63,897 nt of DNA, taken from the NCBI GenBank assembly GCA_018241895.1, contig JAFECX010000007.1, positions 1 to 63,897 of the forward strand, given 5' to 3'. Under the pieces are notes generated by a model. The model was not told the origin of the DNA, searched no databases, and saw nothing but the letters and a program-made list of their open reading frames with translations. This document shows, piece after piece, positions 33,413 to 43,319 of the stretch. The position numbers were made by a program, and so were the translations under genes. Source of the DNA: Pseudomonadota bacterium (lineage in GTDB: Bacteria > Pseudomonadota > Gammaproteobacteria > Burkholderiales > Burkholderiaceae_C). How positions within the stretch are numbered: the first letter of the stretch is position 1; each line of letters starts with the position of its first letter.

Positions 33413-34978
33413 TCAGGGCGGATAGCCGGTGAGCGCGCGCAGCCGCACGTACAGCGGCCGCAGCCGACCGTACAGCGGCCGGTAGACCTCGCGATACAGC
33501 GCGTCGTAGGTGGCGCCCGCTGCGGCATCGGGCTGCACGTGCATGCCACGGCGCGCCATCGCGCGCGCGGCCTCGGCCACGCTGGCGTGCAGGCCGAGCC
33601 CCGCAGCGGCGAGCATCGCGGCACCGAGGGCCGACGTCTGCTCGACCGCCGGCCGTGCGCAGGGCAGCCCGAACACATCGGCGGCGATCTGCAGCACGCG
33701 CACGCTGTGCGCACCGCCGCCGCTGGCGTGCAGCGCGACGACGCGCTGCCCGGTTCGCGCCTCGATCGCATCGCGGCCGGCACGCAGCGCGTACATCAGC
33801 CCTTCGATCAACGCCCGGTACAGGTGGGCGCGGGTATGCATCGCGCCGAAGCCGACGACGGCGCCGCGCGCTTCGGGGCCGGGATCGCGCAGGCCCGGGC
33901 TCCAGTGGGGCTGCAGCACGAGGCCGAGTGCGCCCGGCGGCGTGGTCGCGAGCAACTCGTCGAACAGCGTCTCGGGCGCCACGCCCAGCGCCGTGGCGCG
34001 CTCGCGCTCGGGCGCGCCGAACTGCTCGCGGAACCAGCTCACGAGCCACATGCCGCGCGGCAGATGGACCTCGGTGTTCCAGTGCCCCGGCAGCGCCGCC
34101 GGATACGCCGGCAGCAGCCGCTGCACTTCCATGTAGCGCGCCTGCGTGGTGTTGATGGCCACGGCGGTGCCGAGCGACAGATGCGCGACGTCGGGCGCGA
34201 GTGCGCCGCAGCCCAGCACCTCGCAGGCCTTGTCGGCGGCCGCGGCGATCACCGGCAGACCTCGCGGCAGGCCCAGCGCGGCGGCCGCGTGTGCCTCGAG
34301 CTCGCCGAGCGGCGCGCCAGGCGGCACCAGACGCGGCAGTTGCGCCTCGCGCACCGCGATCGCACGCCAGCGCCAGTCGCCGCGCCGCGCCCAGCGTCGG
34401 CGCCGGTGGTCGAACGGCAAGTAGCCCACCTGGCAGGCCAGCGAATCCACCCACTCGCCCACCAGGCACTGCGTGAGCCAGGTCGACAGCAAGCCGAAAC
34501 GCGTGCTGCGCGCCCACAGACCGGGCTCGTGCTCGGCGATCCAGTTGGCCTTGGCCTGCGACTGCAAGCGCCTGACGAGCCCATGGGCTGCGGCCAGCCG
34601 GATCGCCACGCCCCAGCGCGCGCCCAGCGCCGGCACGCGCGTCGCCAGCCGCGCGTCGGGCCAGACGATGGCCGGGCGCAGCGGCATGCCTTGGGCATCG
34701 GCACAGACGACAGTGTTGCGCTGCGTCGTCAGCGCCAGCGCCGCGATGGCCGCAGGCGCCACGTCGCCCGACTGCCACAGTGCGGTCACCGCCTCGCGCA
34801 GCGCCTGCCAGTAGGCCTGCGCGTCCTGCTCGGCCCAGCCGGGCTGCGGCGCCACGAAGGGTGGCGCGATCACGCGGTGCGCCGCGGCCCGCACCTCGCC
34901 CGAGGCGTCGAAGACCACCGCACGCACGCTCTGCGTTCCCACGTCGATGGCCAGCAGCAGCGGGACGGACGCGGACAT
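33413..34978 (-). CDS. FGGY-family carbohydrate kinase
   Basis: The 521-residue protein has the N-terminal phosphate-binding motif AIDVGTQSVRAVVFD, a central SLGTAVAINTT block and the C-terminal ALHASGGGAHSVRVLQIAADVFG segment, in the FGGY kinase (xylulokinase/glycerol kinase) superfamily. The sugar or polyol substrate cannot be read from the sequence. The ATG at 34978 lies only 17 bp after the tRNA-Pro terminator on the same strand, so it needs its own promoter or read-through. No sugar transporter or dehydrogenase accompanies it. Confidence 0.85.
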   Translation of the reverse strand: MSASVPLLLAIDVGTQSVRAVVFDASGEVRAAAHRVIAPPFVAPQPGWAEQDAQAYWQALREAVTALWQSGDVAPAAIAALALTTQRNTVVCADAQGMPLRPAIVWPDARLATRVPALGARWGVAIRLAAAHGLVRRLQSQAKANWIAEHEPGLWARSTRFGLLSTWLTQCLVGEWVDSLACQVGYLPFDHRRRRWARRGDWRWRAIAVREAQLPRLVPPGAPLGELEAHAAAALGLPRGLPVIAAAADKACEVLGCGALAPDVAHLSLGTAVAINTTQARYMEVQRLLPAYPAALPGHWNTEVHLPRGMWLVSWFREQFGAPERERATALGVAPETLFDELLATTPPGALGLVLQPHWSPGLRDPGPEARGAVVGFGAMHTRAHLYRALIEGLMYALRAGRDAIEARTGQRVVALHASGGGAHSVRVLQIAADVFGLPCARPAVEQTSALGAAMLAAAGLGLHASVAEAARAMARRGMHVQPDAAAGATYDALYREVYRPLYGRLRPLYVRLRALTGYPP

Positions 34979-34994
34979 GGGCGGCGGTCCGGAC

Positions 34995-35028
34995 GAAAAA
35001 CGGGCCAGGTCGTGCGATCTGGCCCGTT
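34995..35028 (-). terminator. Intrinsic terminator after tRNA-Pro
   Basis: On the minus strand a perfect 10-bp stem (AACGGGCCAG / CTGGCCCGTT) with a 10-nt loop is followed by a run of T. It lies 10 bases after the tRNA-Pro 3' end and ends 17 bases before the FGGY kinase start. Confidence 0.9.
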
Positions 35029-35038
35029 GGCGGTTCGA

Positions 35039-35115
35039 TGGTCGGGGTGGCGGGATTCGAACTCGCGACCCCTTGCACCCCATGCAAGTGCGCTACCAGG
35101 CTGCGCTACACCCCG
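35039..35115 (-). tRNA. tRNA-Pro(GGG), CCA encoded
   Basis: The minus strand folds as a full 77-nt tRNA. It has acceptor CGGGGTG pairing with CACCCCG, a D-arm with AGCCTGGTAGC, and anticodon stem CTTGC/GCAAG around loop ATGGGGT (anticodon GGG). The T-arm contains GAGTTCGAATCCC, with discriminator A and a genomically encoded CCA. It reads CCC and CCU codons. It sits downstream of the merR-type gene and upstream of its own terminator, the normal position for this tRNA in Burkholderiales. Confidence 0.97.
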
Positions 35116-35127
35116 ACGAAGCTGGGC

Positions 35128-35133
35128 ATTATA
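35128..35133 (-). promoter_or_regulatory. Consensus -10 element of tRNA-Pro
   Basis: A perfect TATAAT on the minus strand lies 12 bases before the mature tRNA 5' end. No clear -35 hexamer is visible at the expected distance. Confidence 0.6.
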
Positions 35134-35162
35134 GGCGGGGCACGAGGCGCGGCCTGCGCTCA

Positions 35163-35320
35163 GAACCCGTGAACGAACCGGTCGCGCCCGAGCGGCGCGA
35201 CAGGACGACCCCGCTCGAGGCGCAAAGCGCAGCCCTGTCGCGCGATAGGGCGAGCATTTGCAACGCCGCGTGGCCGCGTCAGGGCGCGTCGAGCGGGCGT
35301 GAGGGGTTCGTTCACAGATC
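35163..35320 (+). repeat. Dispersed inverted-repeat element, copy A
   Basis: This 158-bp segment is a close copy of 62688-62850 in inverted orientation, well over 80 per cent identical by eye and nearly colinear. Its ends are imperfect inverted repeats (GAACCCGTGAACGAACC and the complement of GGTTCGTTCACAGATCC). The centre holds a near-palindrome, GCCCTGTCGCGCGATAGGGC (35232-35251). It is flanked by CTCA on both sides, a possible 4-bp target duplication. It has no coding capacity and abuts the merR-type stop codon. This looks like a MITE or a REP-like family. Confidence 0.85.
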
Positions 35321-35321
35321 C

Positions 35322-35849
35322 TCAGGCCTCGAGCAGCGCACGGATCGACAGCAGTTCGAGTCGCAGCGTCGCAAGGTCCGGCGCTGCAACGGGCTGCACC
35401 CGCGGCGCCAGTAATTGCGGCGGCATCTCAGCCTGCGTCGGCGCGGGCGTCTGCACATGCGTCGGCGCGGGCGTCGGCGCGTGGCTCTTCGCGTGTTCCC
35501 CGGCCGGCTGGGCTTCGGCTGCCTCCGGTAGCGGCGGCCCGTCCTGCAGCGCCGCCGCGCCTTCGGCCACCGACGCCACCAGTTGCCGCAGTGCCGCGCT
35601 GTCGGCGAGCCGGTTGCGTGCGCCGCTGATCGTGAAGCCCTGGTCGTACAGCAGATCGCGGATGCGGCGCACCAGCAGCACCTCGTGGTGCTGGTAGTAA
35701 CGGCGGTTGCCGCGTCGCTTCATGGGCCGAAGCTGCGTGAACTCCTGTTCCCAGTAGCGCAGCACGTACGGCTTGACGCCGCACAGCTCGCTCACCTCAC
35801 CGATCGTGAAGTACCGCTTCGCGGGGATCGGAGGGAGCACTTTCTCCAT
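35322..35849 (-). CDS. MerR family transcriptional regulator
   Basis: The 175-residue protein begins MEKVLPPIPAKRYFTIGEVSELCGVKPYVLRYWEQEF-like, the MerR winged-helix DNA-binding domain (residues 13-80, with RYWEQEF and RRYYQHHEVLL as the core). The C-terminal half is low-complexity, rich in Ala, Pro and Thr, with no metal- or drug-binding cysteines. This is the small MerR protein normally found after ihfA in beta- and gammaproteobacteria. The ATG at 35849 is preferred over 35915, because homologues start just before PPIPAKRYFTIGEV. Its ligand is unknown. Confidence 0.88.
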   Translation of the reverse strand: MEKVLPPIPAKRYFTIGEVSELCGVKPYVLRYWEQEFTQLRPMKRRGNRRYYQHHEVLLVRRIRDLLYDQGFTISGARNRLADSAALRQLVASVAEGAAALQDGPPLPEAAEAQPAGEHAKSHAPTPAPTHVQTPAPTQAEMPPQLLAPRVQPVAAPDLATLRLELLSIRALLEA

Positions 35850-35883
35850 TGAAATCAATACGATCCATGGGGAAATTTCGACT

Positions 35884-36282
35884 CTACTCGAAGTCTTCCG
35901 GACGCGCTGTGTCACCTTGCACGACGGCCTTGAGCTTGTGGCTGGCGTGGAAGGTCACGACGCTGCGGGCCTTGATCGGGATCGACTCGCCGGTGCGCGG
36001 GTTGCGCCCCGGGCGCGGCGCCTTGCGCCGGATGTTGAAGTTGCCGAAGCCCGAGAGTTTGACCTCCTGGCCGCGGGCGAGCGCGTCGTGCACGATCTCG
36101 AAGAAGGCCTCGACCATGTCCTTGCTCTCGCGCTTGTTCAGGCCCAGGCGGTCGAACAGCAGCTCGGCGAGTTCGGCCTTGGTGAGCGTCGGCGTTTCGA
36201 GCGACGGCAGGATGACGCGCGGCGGTGCCCCGATTCCGGGCGTCGACGGACCCTCGGGGTGCTTGCTCTCTTCGTTGCCCAT
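35884..36282 (-). CDS. ihfA: Integration host factor alpha subunit
   Basis: IHF alpha pairs with IHF beta, binds and sharply bends DNA, and assists transcription, replication and recombination. The 132-residue protein has the HU/IHF fold: [30 protein letters not shown], then the DNA-inserting arm [22 protein letters not shown]. It has about 30 extra N-terminal residues compared with E. coli IHF alpha. GGGGGAG lies close before the ATG. It follows pheT by 20 bp in the thrS-infC operon, the standard arrangement. Confidence 0.95.
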   Translation of the reverse strand: MGNEESKHPEGPSTPGIGAPPRVILPSLETPTLTKAELAELLFDRLGLNKRESKDMVEAFFEIVHDALARGQEVKLSGFGNFNIRRKAPRPGRNPRTGESIPIKARSVVTFHASHKLKAVVQGDTARPEDFE

Positions 36283-36302
36283 CTCCTGCTCCCCCGATCG
36301 GT

Positions 36303-38726
36303 TCAACCGCGCAGCCGCGCGCCGAACGCCGCCTGCGCCCTGGCGACGGCGGCTGCCACCGCGGCGTCGATGCGCGCGTCGGTCATCGTCGTCGTGTCGT
36401 CGCGCAACTCGAGCCGGTACGCCAGGCTGCGCTCGCCGGCGCCGATGCCGGCGGCGGCCGCGGCCGGCTGGTAGAGGTCGAACAGCGTCGCGCTGCGCAC
36501 CAGGCCGCTCGCGTCGTCGCACAGCCGCGCCGCCAGCGCACCGTGCGGCACCTCGGCGCGCACCACCAGGGCCACGTCGCGCCAGGCGCTTTGCTGGCGC
36601 GCGAGCGGCTCGAGCTGCGGCACCGGCACGGTCACCAGCACGTCGAGTTCGATCTCGAACAGCACCGGCGGCTGCGCCAGTTCGTAGGCCTGGCGCCAGC
36701 GCGGGTGCAACTCGCCGAGATGGCCGACCGTGCGGCCGTCGAGCTCGATGCGCGCCGCGCGGCCCGGGTGCAGCGCCGGGTGTTCGGCCGGCACGAACGC
36801 CGGCACGCGCGGCGCGAGCAGCGCCTCGAGGTCGCCCTTGACGTCGTGGTAGTCGACCGCGCGCTCCTTCGCACCCCATTGCGCCGGCACGGCCGGCCCG
36901 TACGCGAGGGCGGCCACGCGCACCGGCTGGTCGAGGCCGGCCACCGCCAGCGGCCCGTCCACCGCCGCCGCATTGCGCTGGAAGACGCGGCCGATCTCGA
37001 ACACGCGCACGCGCGTGGCCCTGCGCGCCAGGTTGGTGCGCAGCACGTTGACGAGGCTGCCGACGAGGCTCGAGCGCATCACCGCCAGAGGCGCCGCGAT
37101 CGGGTTGAGCACGCGGATCGGGTCGGCGTTGCCCGCCAGCTCGCGCTCCCAGCGCTCCTCGACGAAGCCGAAGCCGATCGTCTCGTGATAGCCGAGCCCG
37201 GCCAGCGCGCGGCGGATCAGGTTCGGGTGGCGCCGCCCCTCCGGGCGCACGTTCGCCGTCACCGGTGCCAGCGGCGCCGCCAGCGGCAGCTTGTCGTAGC
37301 CGACGACGCGCGCCACCTCCTCGATCAGGTCCTCCTCGAGCGCGAGATCGAAGCGCCAGGTGGGCGGCGTCACGGTGAGCGTGCCCGCGCCCTCGGTGAA
37401 CGCGAGGCCCAGGCGGCGGAACACGTCGGCGCACTGTGCCTGGGTGACCGGCATGCCCAGCACCTTGGCCGCGCGCGCCGCACGCAGCGTGACGGGTCGC
37501 GCCTCGGGCAGGCGCAGCACCTGGTCGTCCATCGGACCGGGTTCGCCGCCGCAGATGTCACCGATGAGCTGCGTGACGCGCTCGATGTGCTCGACGGTGA
37601 GCGCCGGGTCGACGCCGCGCTCGAAGCGGTGGCCGGCGTCGGTGGCGAAACCGTAGCGCCGCGAGCGGCCCTGCACCGCCTCGGGCCACCAGAAGGCGGC
37701 CTCGATGTAGACGTGGCGCGTGCGGTCGCTGACCGCACTGGCTTCGCCGCCCATGATGCCGGCCAGCGACTCGACGGCCCGCGTGTCGGCGATGACCCCG
37801 ACCGTCTCGTCGAGCTCGACCGTGCTGCCGTTGAGCAGCTCGAGCGATTCGCCCGCCCGCGCCCAGCGCACGACGAGCTTGTCGTGGATCTTGTCGAGGT
37901 CGAAGATGTGCGTCGGCCGGCCGTACTCGAACATCACGTAGTTCGAGATGTCGACCAGCGCCGTGACGCTGCGCTGGCCGCAGCGCGCGAGGCGATCGAC
38001 CATCCATTGCGGTGTCTGCGCCCCGGTGTCGACGTTGCGCACGACACGCCCCGAAAAGCGTCCGCACAGGTCGCTCGCCAGCACCTCGACCGGCAGCTTC
38101 GCATCGTGCACCGGTGCGACGGGCGCGATGGCCGGGGTGCGCAGCGGCGCGCCGGTCAACGCCGCGACCTCGCGCGCGACGCCGTACACGCTGAGCGCAT
38201 GCGCCAGGTTCGGCGTGAGCTTGAGCGTGAAGATCGTGTCGTCGAGCTGCAGCACCGCGCGCAGGTCGCGGCCCAGCGGCGCGTCGGCGGGCAGCTCGAG
38301 CAGGCCGGTGCCGTCCTCGGAGATGCCGAGTTCGCGCGCCGAGCACAGCATGCCCTGGCTCTCGACGCCGCGCAGCCTGCCCACCGCGATGCGCAGCGGC
38401 TGGGCGCCCTTGCCGTCGGCCGGCGGCGGCAGCTCGGCGCCCACGGTGGCCAGCGGCACACGCAGACCGGCGCGCGCATTGGGCGCGCCGCAGACGATGG
38501 CCAGCGGCTCGGCGCTGCCGATGTCGACGCGGCACACGCGCAGCCGATCGGCCTGCGGGTGGGGCGCGGCCTCCAGGATCTCGGCCACGACGACACCGTG
38601 AAAGGGCGGCGCCACCGGGCGCAGCGCCTCGACCTCGAAGCCGGACATCGTGAGCAGATCGGCCAGCTCCTGCGTGCCGATCGGCGGGTTGCAGAACTCG
38701 CGCAACCACGACTCGGGGAATTGCAT
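36303..38726 (-). CDS. pheT: Phenylalanyl-tRNA synthetase beta subunit
   Basis: PheT forms the heterotetramer (alpha-beta)2 with PheS and carries the tRNA-binding and editing domains. The 807-residue protein begins [15 protein letters not shown] and has the N-terminal EMAP-like tRNA-binding domain, the B3/B4 editing region, B5 domains and the C-terminal ferredoxin-fold anticodon-binding domain. It follows pheS by about 40 bp and precedes ihfA by 20 bp. Confidence 0.97.
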   Translation of the reverse strand: MQFPESWLREFCNPPIGTQELADLLTMSGFEVEALRPVAPPFHGVVVAEILEAAPHPQADRLRVCRVDIGSAEPLAIVCGAPNARAGLRVPLATVGAELPPPADGKGAQPLRIAVGRLRGVESQGMLCSARELGISEDGTGLLELPADAPLGRDLRAVLQLDDTIFTLKLTPNLAHALSVYGVAREVAALTGAPLRTPAIAPVAPVHDAKLPVEVLASDLCGRFSGRVVRNVDTGAQTPQWMVDRLARCGQRSVTALVDISNYVMFEYGRPTHIFDLDKIHDKLVVRWARAGESLELLNGSTVELDETVGVIADTRAVESLAGIMGGEASAVSDRTRHVYIEAAFWWPEAVQGRSRRYGFATDAGHRFERGVDPALTVEHIERVTQLIGDICGGEPGPMDDQVLRLPEARPVTLRAARAAKVLGMPVTQAQCADVFRRLGLAFTEGAGTLTVTPPTWRFDLALEEDLIEEVARVVGYDKLPLAAPLAPVTANVRPEGRRHPNLIRRALAGLGYHETIGFGFVEERWERELAGNADPIRVLNPIAAPLAVMRSSLVGSLVNVLRTNLARRATRVRVFEIGRVFQRNAAAVDGPLAVAGLDQPVRVAALAYGPAVPAQWGAKERAVDYHDVKGDLEALLAPRVPAFVPAEHPALHPGRAARIELDGRTVGHLGELHPRWRQAYELAQPPVLFEIELDVLVTVPVPQLEPLARQQSAWRDVALVVRAEVPHGALAARLCDDASGLVRSATLFDLYQPAAAAAGIGAGERSLAYRLELRDDTTTMTDARIDAAVAAAVARAQAAFGARLRG

Positions 38727-38766
38727 CTCGTGCTCGCTCGGCAGGGCTGACGCGCGCGGCAGCCGG

Positions 38767-39822
38767 TCAGCGGAACTGCGCCAGGAAGCGCAGGTCGTTG
38801 TCGAACATCAGGCGCAGGTCGTCGATGCCGTAGCGCAGCATCGCCAGGCGATCGGGGCCCATGCCGAAGGCAAAGCCGATGTTCGCCTCGGGGTCGAGCC
38901 CGAAGTTGCGCACGACGTTCGGATGCACCTGGCCCGAGCCGGCGACCTCGAGCCAACGGCCCGCCAGCGGCCCGCCCCGAAACGCGACATCGATCTCGGC
39001 GCTCGGCTCGGTGAAGGGGAAGAAGCTCGGCCGGAAGCGCACGTCGAAGTCGTCGGTCTCGAAAAAGCAACGCACGAAGTCGATGAAGACGACCTTGAGG
39101 TCCTTGAACGAGACGTTCTCGCCGATCCACAGGCCCTCGCACTGGTGGAACATCGGCGAGTGCGTGGCGTCGCTGTCGACGCGGTAGGTGCGCCCCGGCG
39201 CGATGACGCGGATCTCGGGCATCGGCCGCCCGGCGGCGATCTCGGCGGCGTGGCGCGCCGCGTGCTGGCGCGCATAGCGCACCTGCATCGGGCTGGTGTG
39301 CGGGCGCAGGTTGAGCCAGCGCCCTTCGGCGTCCTTCAGGTCGACGTAGAACGTGTCCTGCATCGAGCGCGCCGGGTGGTTCTCGGGGTTGTTCAGCGCC
39401 GTGAAGCTCATCCAGTCGGTCTCGATCTCGGGGCCTTCGGCGACGTCGAAGCCCATCGACGCGAAGATGGCCTCGATGCGCTCGATCGTGCGGCTCACCG
39501 GGTGCAGGCTGCCCGTGCCGCGGCTGCGCCCGGGCAGCGTGACATCGAGCGCCTCGGCGCGCAGCTGGCGCTCGAGCTCGGCGGCGGCGAGCGCGTCGCG
39601 GCGCCCCTGCAGCGCGGCCTCGATCGCGGCCTTGGCGCGGTTGATCTCGGCCCCGCGCGTCTTCCTGGACTCGTGCGACAGCGCCGCCAGGCCCTTGAGC
39701 AACTCGGTGACGCGCCCGCTCTTGCCGAGGAAACGCGCCTTGGCGTCCTCCAGTGCGGCCGGCGTCGCGGCGGCGGCAAACTCGGCATGCGCAGCCTCGA
39801 CCAGGGATTCGAGATCGTTCAT
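38767..39822 (-). CDS. pheS: Phenylalanyl-tRNA synthetase alpha subunit
   Basis: PheS is the catalytic subunit of the class II phenylalanyl-tRNA synthetase. The 351-residue protein has an N-terminal coiled coil (residues 1-90), motif 2 ([13 protein letters not shown], then [15 protein letters not shown]) and motif 3 ([22 protein letters not shown]). The ATG at 39822 ([15 protein letters not shown]) gives the standard N-terminus; no strong ribosome binding site is seen. A 10-bp hairpin lies in the 125-bp gap after rplT. Confidence 0.96.
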   Translation of the reverse strand: MNDLESLVEAAHAEFAAAATPAALEDAKARFLGKSGRVTELLKGLAALSHESRKTRGAEINRAKAAIEAALQGRRDALAAAELERQLRAEALDVTLPGRSRGTGSLHPVSRTIERIEAIFASMGFDVAEGPEIETDWMSFTALNNPENHPARSMQDTFYVDLKDAEGRWLNLRPHTSPMQVRYARQHAARHAAEIAAGRPMPEIRVIAPGRTYRVDSDATHSPMFHQCEGLWIGENVSFKDLKVVFIDFVRCFFETDDFDVRFRPSFFPFTEPSAEIDVAFRGGPLAGRWLEVAGSGQVHPNVVRNFGLDPEANIGFAFGMGPDRLAMLRYGIDDLRLMFDNDLRFLAQFR

Positions 39823-39861
39823 GGAACTCGTGTGGATGCGGTGCGTGGCAAAGGCGAATGA

Positions 39862-39894
39862 GTGAAGGCCGCCCCTTGCGGTGACGGCCTTCAC
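39862..39894 (-). other. Hairpin between rplT and pheS
   Basis: A perfect 10-bp inverted repeat (GTGAAGGCCG / CGGCCTTCAC, 13-nt loop) lies in the rplT-pheS spacer. It is followed by TCATTCG, not a T-run. No Phe-rich leader peptide of the E. coli pheM kind is present, so attenuation is not supported. It may set the ratio between ribosomal protein and synthetase output. Confidence 0.5.
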
Positions 39895-39947
39895 AGCGCT
39901 GGTGCGCGCGCCGCCGGCATCGACTGCCGCCGCCGGCGCTGCGGTTC

Positions 39948-40304
39948 TCAAGCCAGCTCGGCCTTCACCTTGGCGACGATGCTGCCGAAGGCGGCCGGGT
40001 CATTGACCGCCATGTCGGCGAGCACCTTGCGGTCGATGTCGATGCGCGCCTTCTTCAGGCCGGCCATGAACTTGCTGTAGGTGACGCCCAGCTCGCGGCT
40101 GGCGGCGTTGATGCGCGCGATCCACAGCTGGCGGAACACCCGCTTGCGCGTGCGGCGGTCGCGATAGGCGTACTGCCCGGCCTTCATCACCGCCTGCTTG
40201 GCGATGCGAAAGACGTTCTTGCGGCGGCCGCGATAGCCCTTGGCCAGCGCCAGCACCTTCTTGTGGCGGGCGTGCGCGGTGACACCACGTTTGACGCGAG
40301 GCAT
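39948..40304 (-). CDS. rplT: 50S ribosomal protein L20
   Basis: L20 binds 23S rRNA early in 50S assembly. The 118-residue sequence [24 protein letters not shown] is diagnostic, and the length is standard. It is 36 bp after rpmI and part of the thrS-infC-rpmI-rplT operon. In E. coli L20 represses this operon by binding the leader of rpmI; the hairpin at 40631-40662 is a possible counterpart, but I see no detailed match. Confidence 0.98.
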   Translation of the reverse strand: MPRVKRGVTAHARHKKVLALAKGYRGRRKNVFRIAKQAVMKAGQYAYRDRRTRKRVFRQLWIARINAASRELGVTYSKFMAGLKKARIDIDRKVLADMAVNDPAAFGSIVAKVKAELA

Positions 40305-40340
40305 TTCGGTTCTCCTTCGTTGGTCGTCGGTGGCGGCGCG

Positions 40341-40544
40341 TCACAGACCCGCGAACGGCATCATCGCCGCCACGTGGCCCAGGTTGGTCTCGTGCACGTT
40401 GGCCGCGCCGCGCAGCTGGCGCTTGCGCGTCGTGCTCTTCTTGGTGAGGATGTGGCGCTTGTAGGCCTGCGCACGCTTGACGGTGCCGCCCGGGCGCACG
40501 CGAAAGCGCTTCTTGGCGCTGCTCTTGGTCTTCATCTTGGGCAC
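40341..40544 (-). CDS. rpmI: 50S ribosomal protein L35
   Basis: This 67-residue basic protein begins [20 protein letters not shown], the standard L35 N-terminus. AGGAG lies before the ATG at 40544. It is followed closely by rplT and preceded by a 147-bp spacer after infC that contains a strong hairpin. Confidence 0.98.
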   Translation of the reverse strand: MPKMKTKSSAKKRFRVRPGGTVKRAQAYKRHILTKKSTTRKRQLRGAANVHETNLGHVAAMMPFAGL

Positions 40545-40630
40545 GGGAGAACTCCTTTTCTCTTCTAGGCTGCCCCTGCAGGCGACAGCGCTGGCGCGCG
40601 TGTGCTTGGTTGGCCTGCAGCGGCTTGGAT

Positions 40631-40662
40631 GCCGGGGCGTGCGCGCATGCGGCCGCCCCGGC
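40631..40662 (-). other. Hairpin in the infC-rpmI spacer
   Basis: A perfect 9-bp inverted repeat (GCCGGGGCG / CGCCCCGGC) with a 14-nt loop lies between infC and rpmI. There is no T-run. In E. coli this spacer holds part of the L20 control site, so a regulatory role is conceivable, but no L20-binding mimic was recognised. Confidence 0.4.
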
Positions 40663-40691
40663 GAAACTGCGTATTGTGACGCCTGCGGCGG

Positions 40692-41240
40692 CTACTTGCG
40701 CCGCGGCGCCAGCACCATCACCATCTGGCGGCCCTCGAGCTTGGGCATGTGCTCGACGACGGCCACGTCGGCCAGTTCGTCGCGGATGCGCTCGAGCATG
40801 CGCATGCCCAGTTGCTGGTGCGTGATCTCGCGGCCGCGAAAGCGCAGCGTCACCTTGCCTTTGTCGCCGTCCTCGGAGATGAAGCGGCGCAGGTTGCGCA
40901 TCTTGATCTCGTAGTCGTTGTCGTCGGTGCCGGGGCGGAACTTGACTTCCTTGATCTCGATGACCTTCTGCTTGGCCTTGGCCTCGGCCGCCTTCTTCTG
41001 CTCCTGATACTTGAACTTGCCGTAGTCCATCAACCGGCACACGGGGGGATCGGCGGTGGCCGCGATCTCGACCAGGTCCACGTCCAGGTCGCCCGCCATG
41101 CGCAACGCCTCCAGCGTGGGAACGATGCCCAGTGGTTCGTTGTTGACCCCGTTCAGGCGCACCTGCGGCGCCATGATCTCCCGATTCAGTCTGTGCTTGC
41201 GCTCCGCGTTGGGAATGCGCCGGTCCATGAAGGTAGCGAT
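40692..41240 (-). CDS. infC: Translation initiation factor IF-3, ATC start
   Basis: IF-3 binds the 30S subunit and checks initiation codon and tRNA. The protein has the usual N-domain ([18 protein letters not shown]) and C-domain ([21 protein letters not shown]). An in-frame ATG exists at 41228, but GAGGAG lies 20 bases before it and only eight bases before an in-frame ATC at 41240. I therefore take ATC as the start, giving 182 residues. infC genes typically use AUU, AUC or AUA, which allows IF-3 to repress its own translation. It lies 74 bp after thrS. Confidence 0.93.
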   Translation of the reverse strand: MATFMDRRIPNAERKHRLNREIMAPQVRLNGVNNEPLGIVPTLEALRMAGDLDVDLVEIAATADPPVCRLMDYGKFKYQEQKKAAEAKAKQKVIEIKEVKFRPGTDDNDYEIKMRNLRRFISEDGDKGKVTLRFRGREITHQQLGMRMLERIRDELADVAVVEHMPKLEGRQMVMVLAPRRK

Positions 41241-41314
41241 GGTCTGAACTCCTCAGGCGGCCCGCAAGCGAGACGAGCCGCCGAACAACGACGAAAAGCG
41301 CGCCGCGGTCCCAC

Positions 41315-43222
41315 CTAGGCCTTGGCCGCGATCTGCGCGAGCAGCCTTTCGACGAAGGACTGCCGCGGCATGACGCCAAGATCCTGGTTGCCCCGGGCGC
41401 GCACCGCAACGGTGCCGTCCGCCTTCTCCTTGTCGCCCACGACCAGGATGTACGGCACCTTTTGCAACGAATGCTCGCGGATCTTATACGCGATCTTCTC
41501 GTTGCGCAAATCGGCTTCGACCCTAAGCCCTTGTTTTTGCAACGCTTTCGCCACTGCACCAGCGTACCCGGCGTGCGCTTCGGTGATCGAGGCGACGACC
41601 GCCTGCAGCGGCGCCAGCCACGCCGGCAGCGCGCCGGCGTGCTGCTCGATCAGGATGCCGATGAAGCGCTCTAGGCTGCCGACGATGGCCCGGTGCAGCA
41701 GCACCGGGTGGCGGCGACTCGAGTCGTCGGCCACGTATTCGGCGCCCAGGCGCTCGGGCATCGAGAAGTCGACCTGGATCGTGCCGCACTGCCACTCGCG
41801 CCCGATCGCGTCTTCGAGCGTGTACTCGATCTTCGGGCCGTAGAAGGCGCCTTCGCCGGGCGAGATCGTGTAGCGGCAGCCGCTGGTGTCCAGGCTCTGC
41901 ATGAGCGCGCGCTCGGCCTTGTCCCAGCTCTCGTCCGAGCCAATGCGCGCGTCGGGGCGCGTCGCCACCTTGTAGACGATGTCGGCAAAGCCGAAGTCGG
42001 CGTAGACCCCCTGCAGCAGCGCCGTGTACGCCGTGCATTCGTCCAGGATCATGTCCTCGGTGCAGAAGATGTGGCCGTCGTCCTGCGTGAAGGCGCGCAC
42101 GCGCATCAGGCCGTGCAGGCCGCCCGAGGGCTCGTTGCGGTGGCAGGCGCCGAACTCGCCGTAGCGCAGCGGCAGCTCGCGGTAGCTCCTGATGCCCTGC
42201 TTGAAGATCAGGATGTGGCCCGGGCAGTTCATCGGCTTGAGCGCGTAATCGCGCTTTTCCGACTCCGTGGTGAACATGTTCTCGCGGTACTTGTCCCAGT
42301 GGCCGGTCTTCTCCCACAGGCTCTTGTCGAGCAGCTGCGGCCCCCTGACCTCCTGGTAGCCGTTGTCGCGGTACACGCGCCGCATGTACTGCTCGACCTC
42401 CTGCCACACCGTCCAGCCCCTGGGGTGCCAGAACACGGTGCCGGGGCTGTGCTCGTCGAAGTGGAACAGGTCGAGCTCGCGGCCCAGGCGCCGGTGGTCG
42501 CGCTTCTCGGCCTCCTCGAGCATGACGAGGTACTTGTGCAGCTCCTCCTTCGTCGCCCAGGCGGTGCCGTAGATGCGCTGCAGCTGCTCGTTGCGGTGGT
42601 CGCCGCGCCAGTACGCGCCGGCCACCTTCATGAGCTTGAAGTGCTTCAGGCGCCCCGTGCTCGGCACGTGCGGGCCGCGGCACAGGTCCTCGAAGCCACC
42701 CTCGCGGTACAGGCTCACCTCCTCGCCCGCGGGGATGCTGCCGATGATCTCGGCCTTGTAGTGCTCGCCCAGACCCTTGAAGTAGGCCACTGCCTCGTCG
42801 CGAGGCAGGGTGCGGCGCACCACCGGCTCGTTCTTCGCCGCCAGCTCGGCCATGCGCTTTTCGATCGCCGCCAGATCCTCGGGCGTGAACGGGCGCTTGT
42901 AGGCGAAGTCGTAGTAGAAGCCGTTGTCCACCACCGGCCCGATCGTCACCTGGGCCTCGGGGAAAAGTTCCTTGACCGCGTACGCCAGCAGGTGCGCCGT
43001 GCTGTGGCGGATGATCTCGAGGCCTTCGGCGTCCTTGTCGGTGACGATGGAAAGCACGGCGTCGGCGTCGACGCGGTGGGTCGTGTCGACGAGCCTGCCG
43101 TCGAGCTTGCCGGCGACGGCGGCCTTGGCCAGGCCGGCCCCGATGCTCGCGGCCACCTCGGCCACCGTGACGGAGCCCGCATAGTCGCGGCGCGAGCCGT
43201 CGGGCAGCGTGATCTGGATCAT
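41315..43222 (-). CDS. thrS: Threonyl-tRNA synthetase
   Basis: ThrS charges tRNA-Thr and edits mis-charged Ser. The 635-residue protein has the TGS domain (residues 1-60), the N2 editing domain with [19 protein letters not shown], then class II motifs ([33 protein letters not shown] region) and a C-terminal anticodon-binding domain ([16 protein letters not shown]). AGAGGA precedes the ATG. It heads the thrS-infC-rpmI-rplT-pheST-ihfA operon and is preceded by a Thr-rich leader peptide and terminator. Confidence 0.97.
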   Translation of the reverse strand: MIQITLPDGSRRDYAGSVTVAEVAASIGAGLAKAAVAGKLDGRLVDTTHRVDADAVLSIVTDKDAEGLEIIRHSTAHLLAYAVKELFPEAQVTIGPVVDNGFYYDFAYKRPFTPEDLAAIEKRMAELAAKNEPVVRRTLPRDEAVAYFKGLGEHYKAEIIGSIPAGEEVSLYREGGFEDLCRGPHVPSTGRLKHFKLMKVAGAYWRGDHRNEQLQRIYGTAWATKEELHKYLVMLEEAEKRDHRRLGRELDLFHFDEHSPGTVFWHPRGWTVWQEVEQYMRRVYRDNGYQEVRGPQLLDKSLWEKTGHWDKYRENMFTTESEKRDYALKPMNCPGHILIFKQGIRSYRELPLRYGEFGACHRNEPSGGLHGLMRVRAFTQDDGHIFCTEDMILDECTAYTALLQGVYADFGFADIVYKVATRPDARIGSDESWDKAERALMQSLDTSGCRYTISPGEGAFYGPKIEYTLEDAIGREWQCGTIQVDFSMPERLGAEYVADDSSRRHPVLLHRAIVGSLERFIGILIEQHAGALPAWLAPLQAVVASITEAHAGYAGAVAKALQKQGLRVEADLRNEKIAYKIREHSLQKVPYILVVGDKEKADGTVAVRARGNQDLGVMPRQSFVERLLAQIAAKA

Positions 43223-43269
43223 GTGAGTCCTCTGGTCGCTGCGGCGCGCAACAGGCGCGTGACAGGCAA

Positions 43270-43296
43270 CAAAAAAGCGCGGTGGGTGGCCGCGCT
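43270..43296 (-). terminator. Intrinsic terminator in the thrS leader (attenuator)
   Basis: On the minus strand AGCGCGG (43282-43276 side CCGCGCT) forms a 7-bp stem around a 7-nt loop, followed directly by TTTTTTG. It ends about 48 bases before the thrS ATG, so it would stop transcription of thrS itself. Its 5' arm overlaps GCGGCCACC (43293-43285), a segment repeated in the leader ORF and able to pair with GGCCGC at 43341-43336, giving a competing antiterminator. Confidence 0.85.
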
Positions 43297-43319
43297 CGGG
43301 TCTTCGGGTCGGGGAAAAG

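Noticed and set aside
39823..39947. pheM-like attenuator before pheS
   Set aside because: The hairpin lacks a T-run, and no short ORF with clustered Phe codons occurs.
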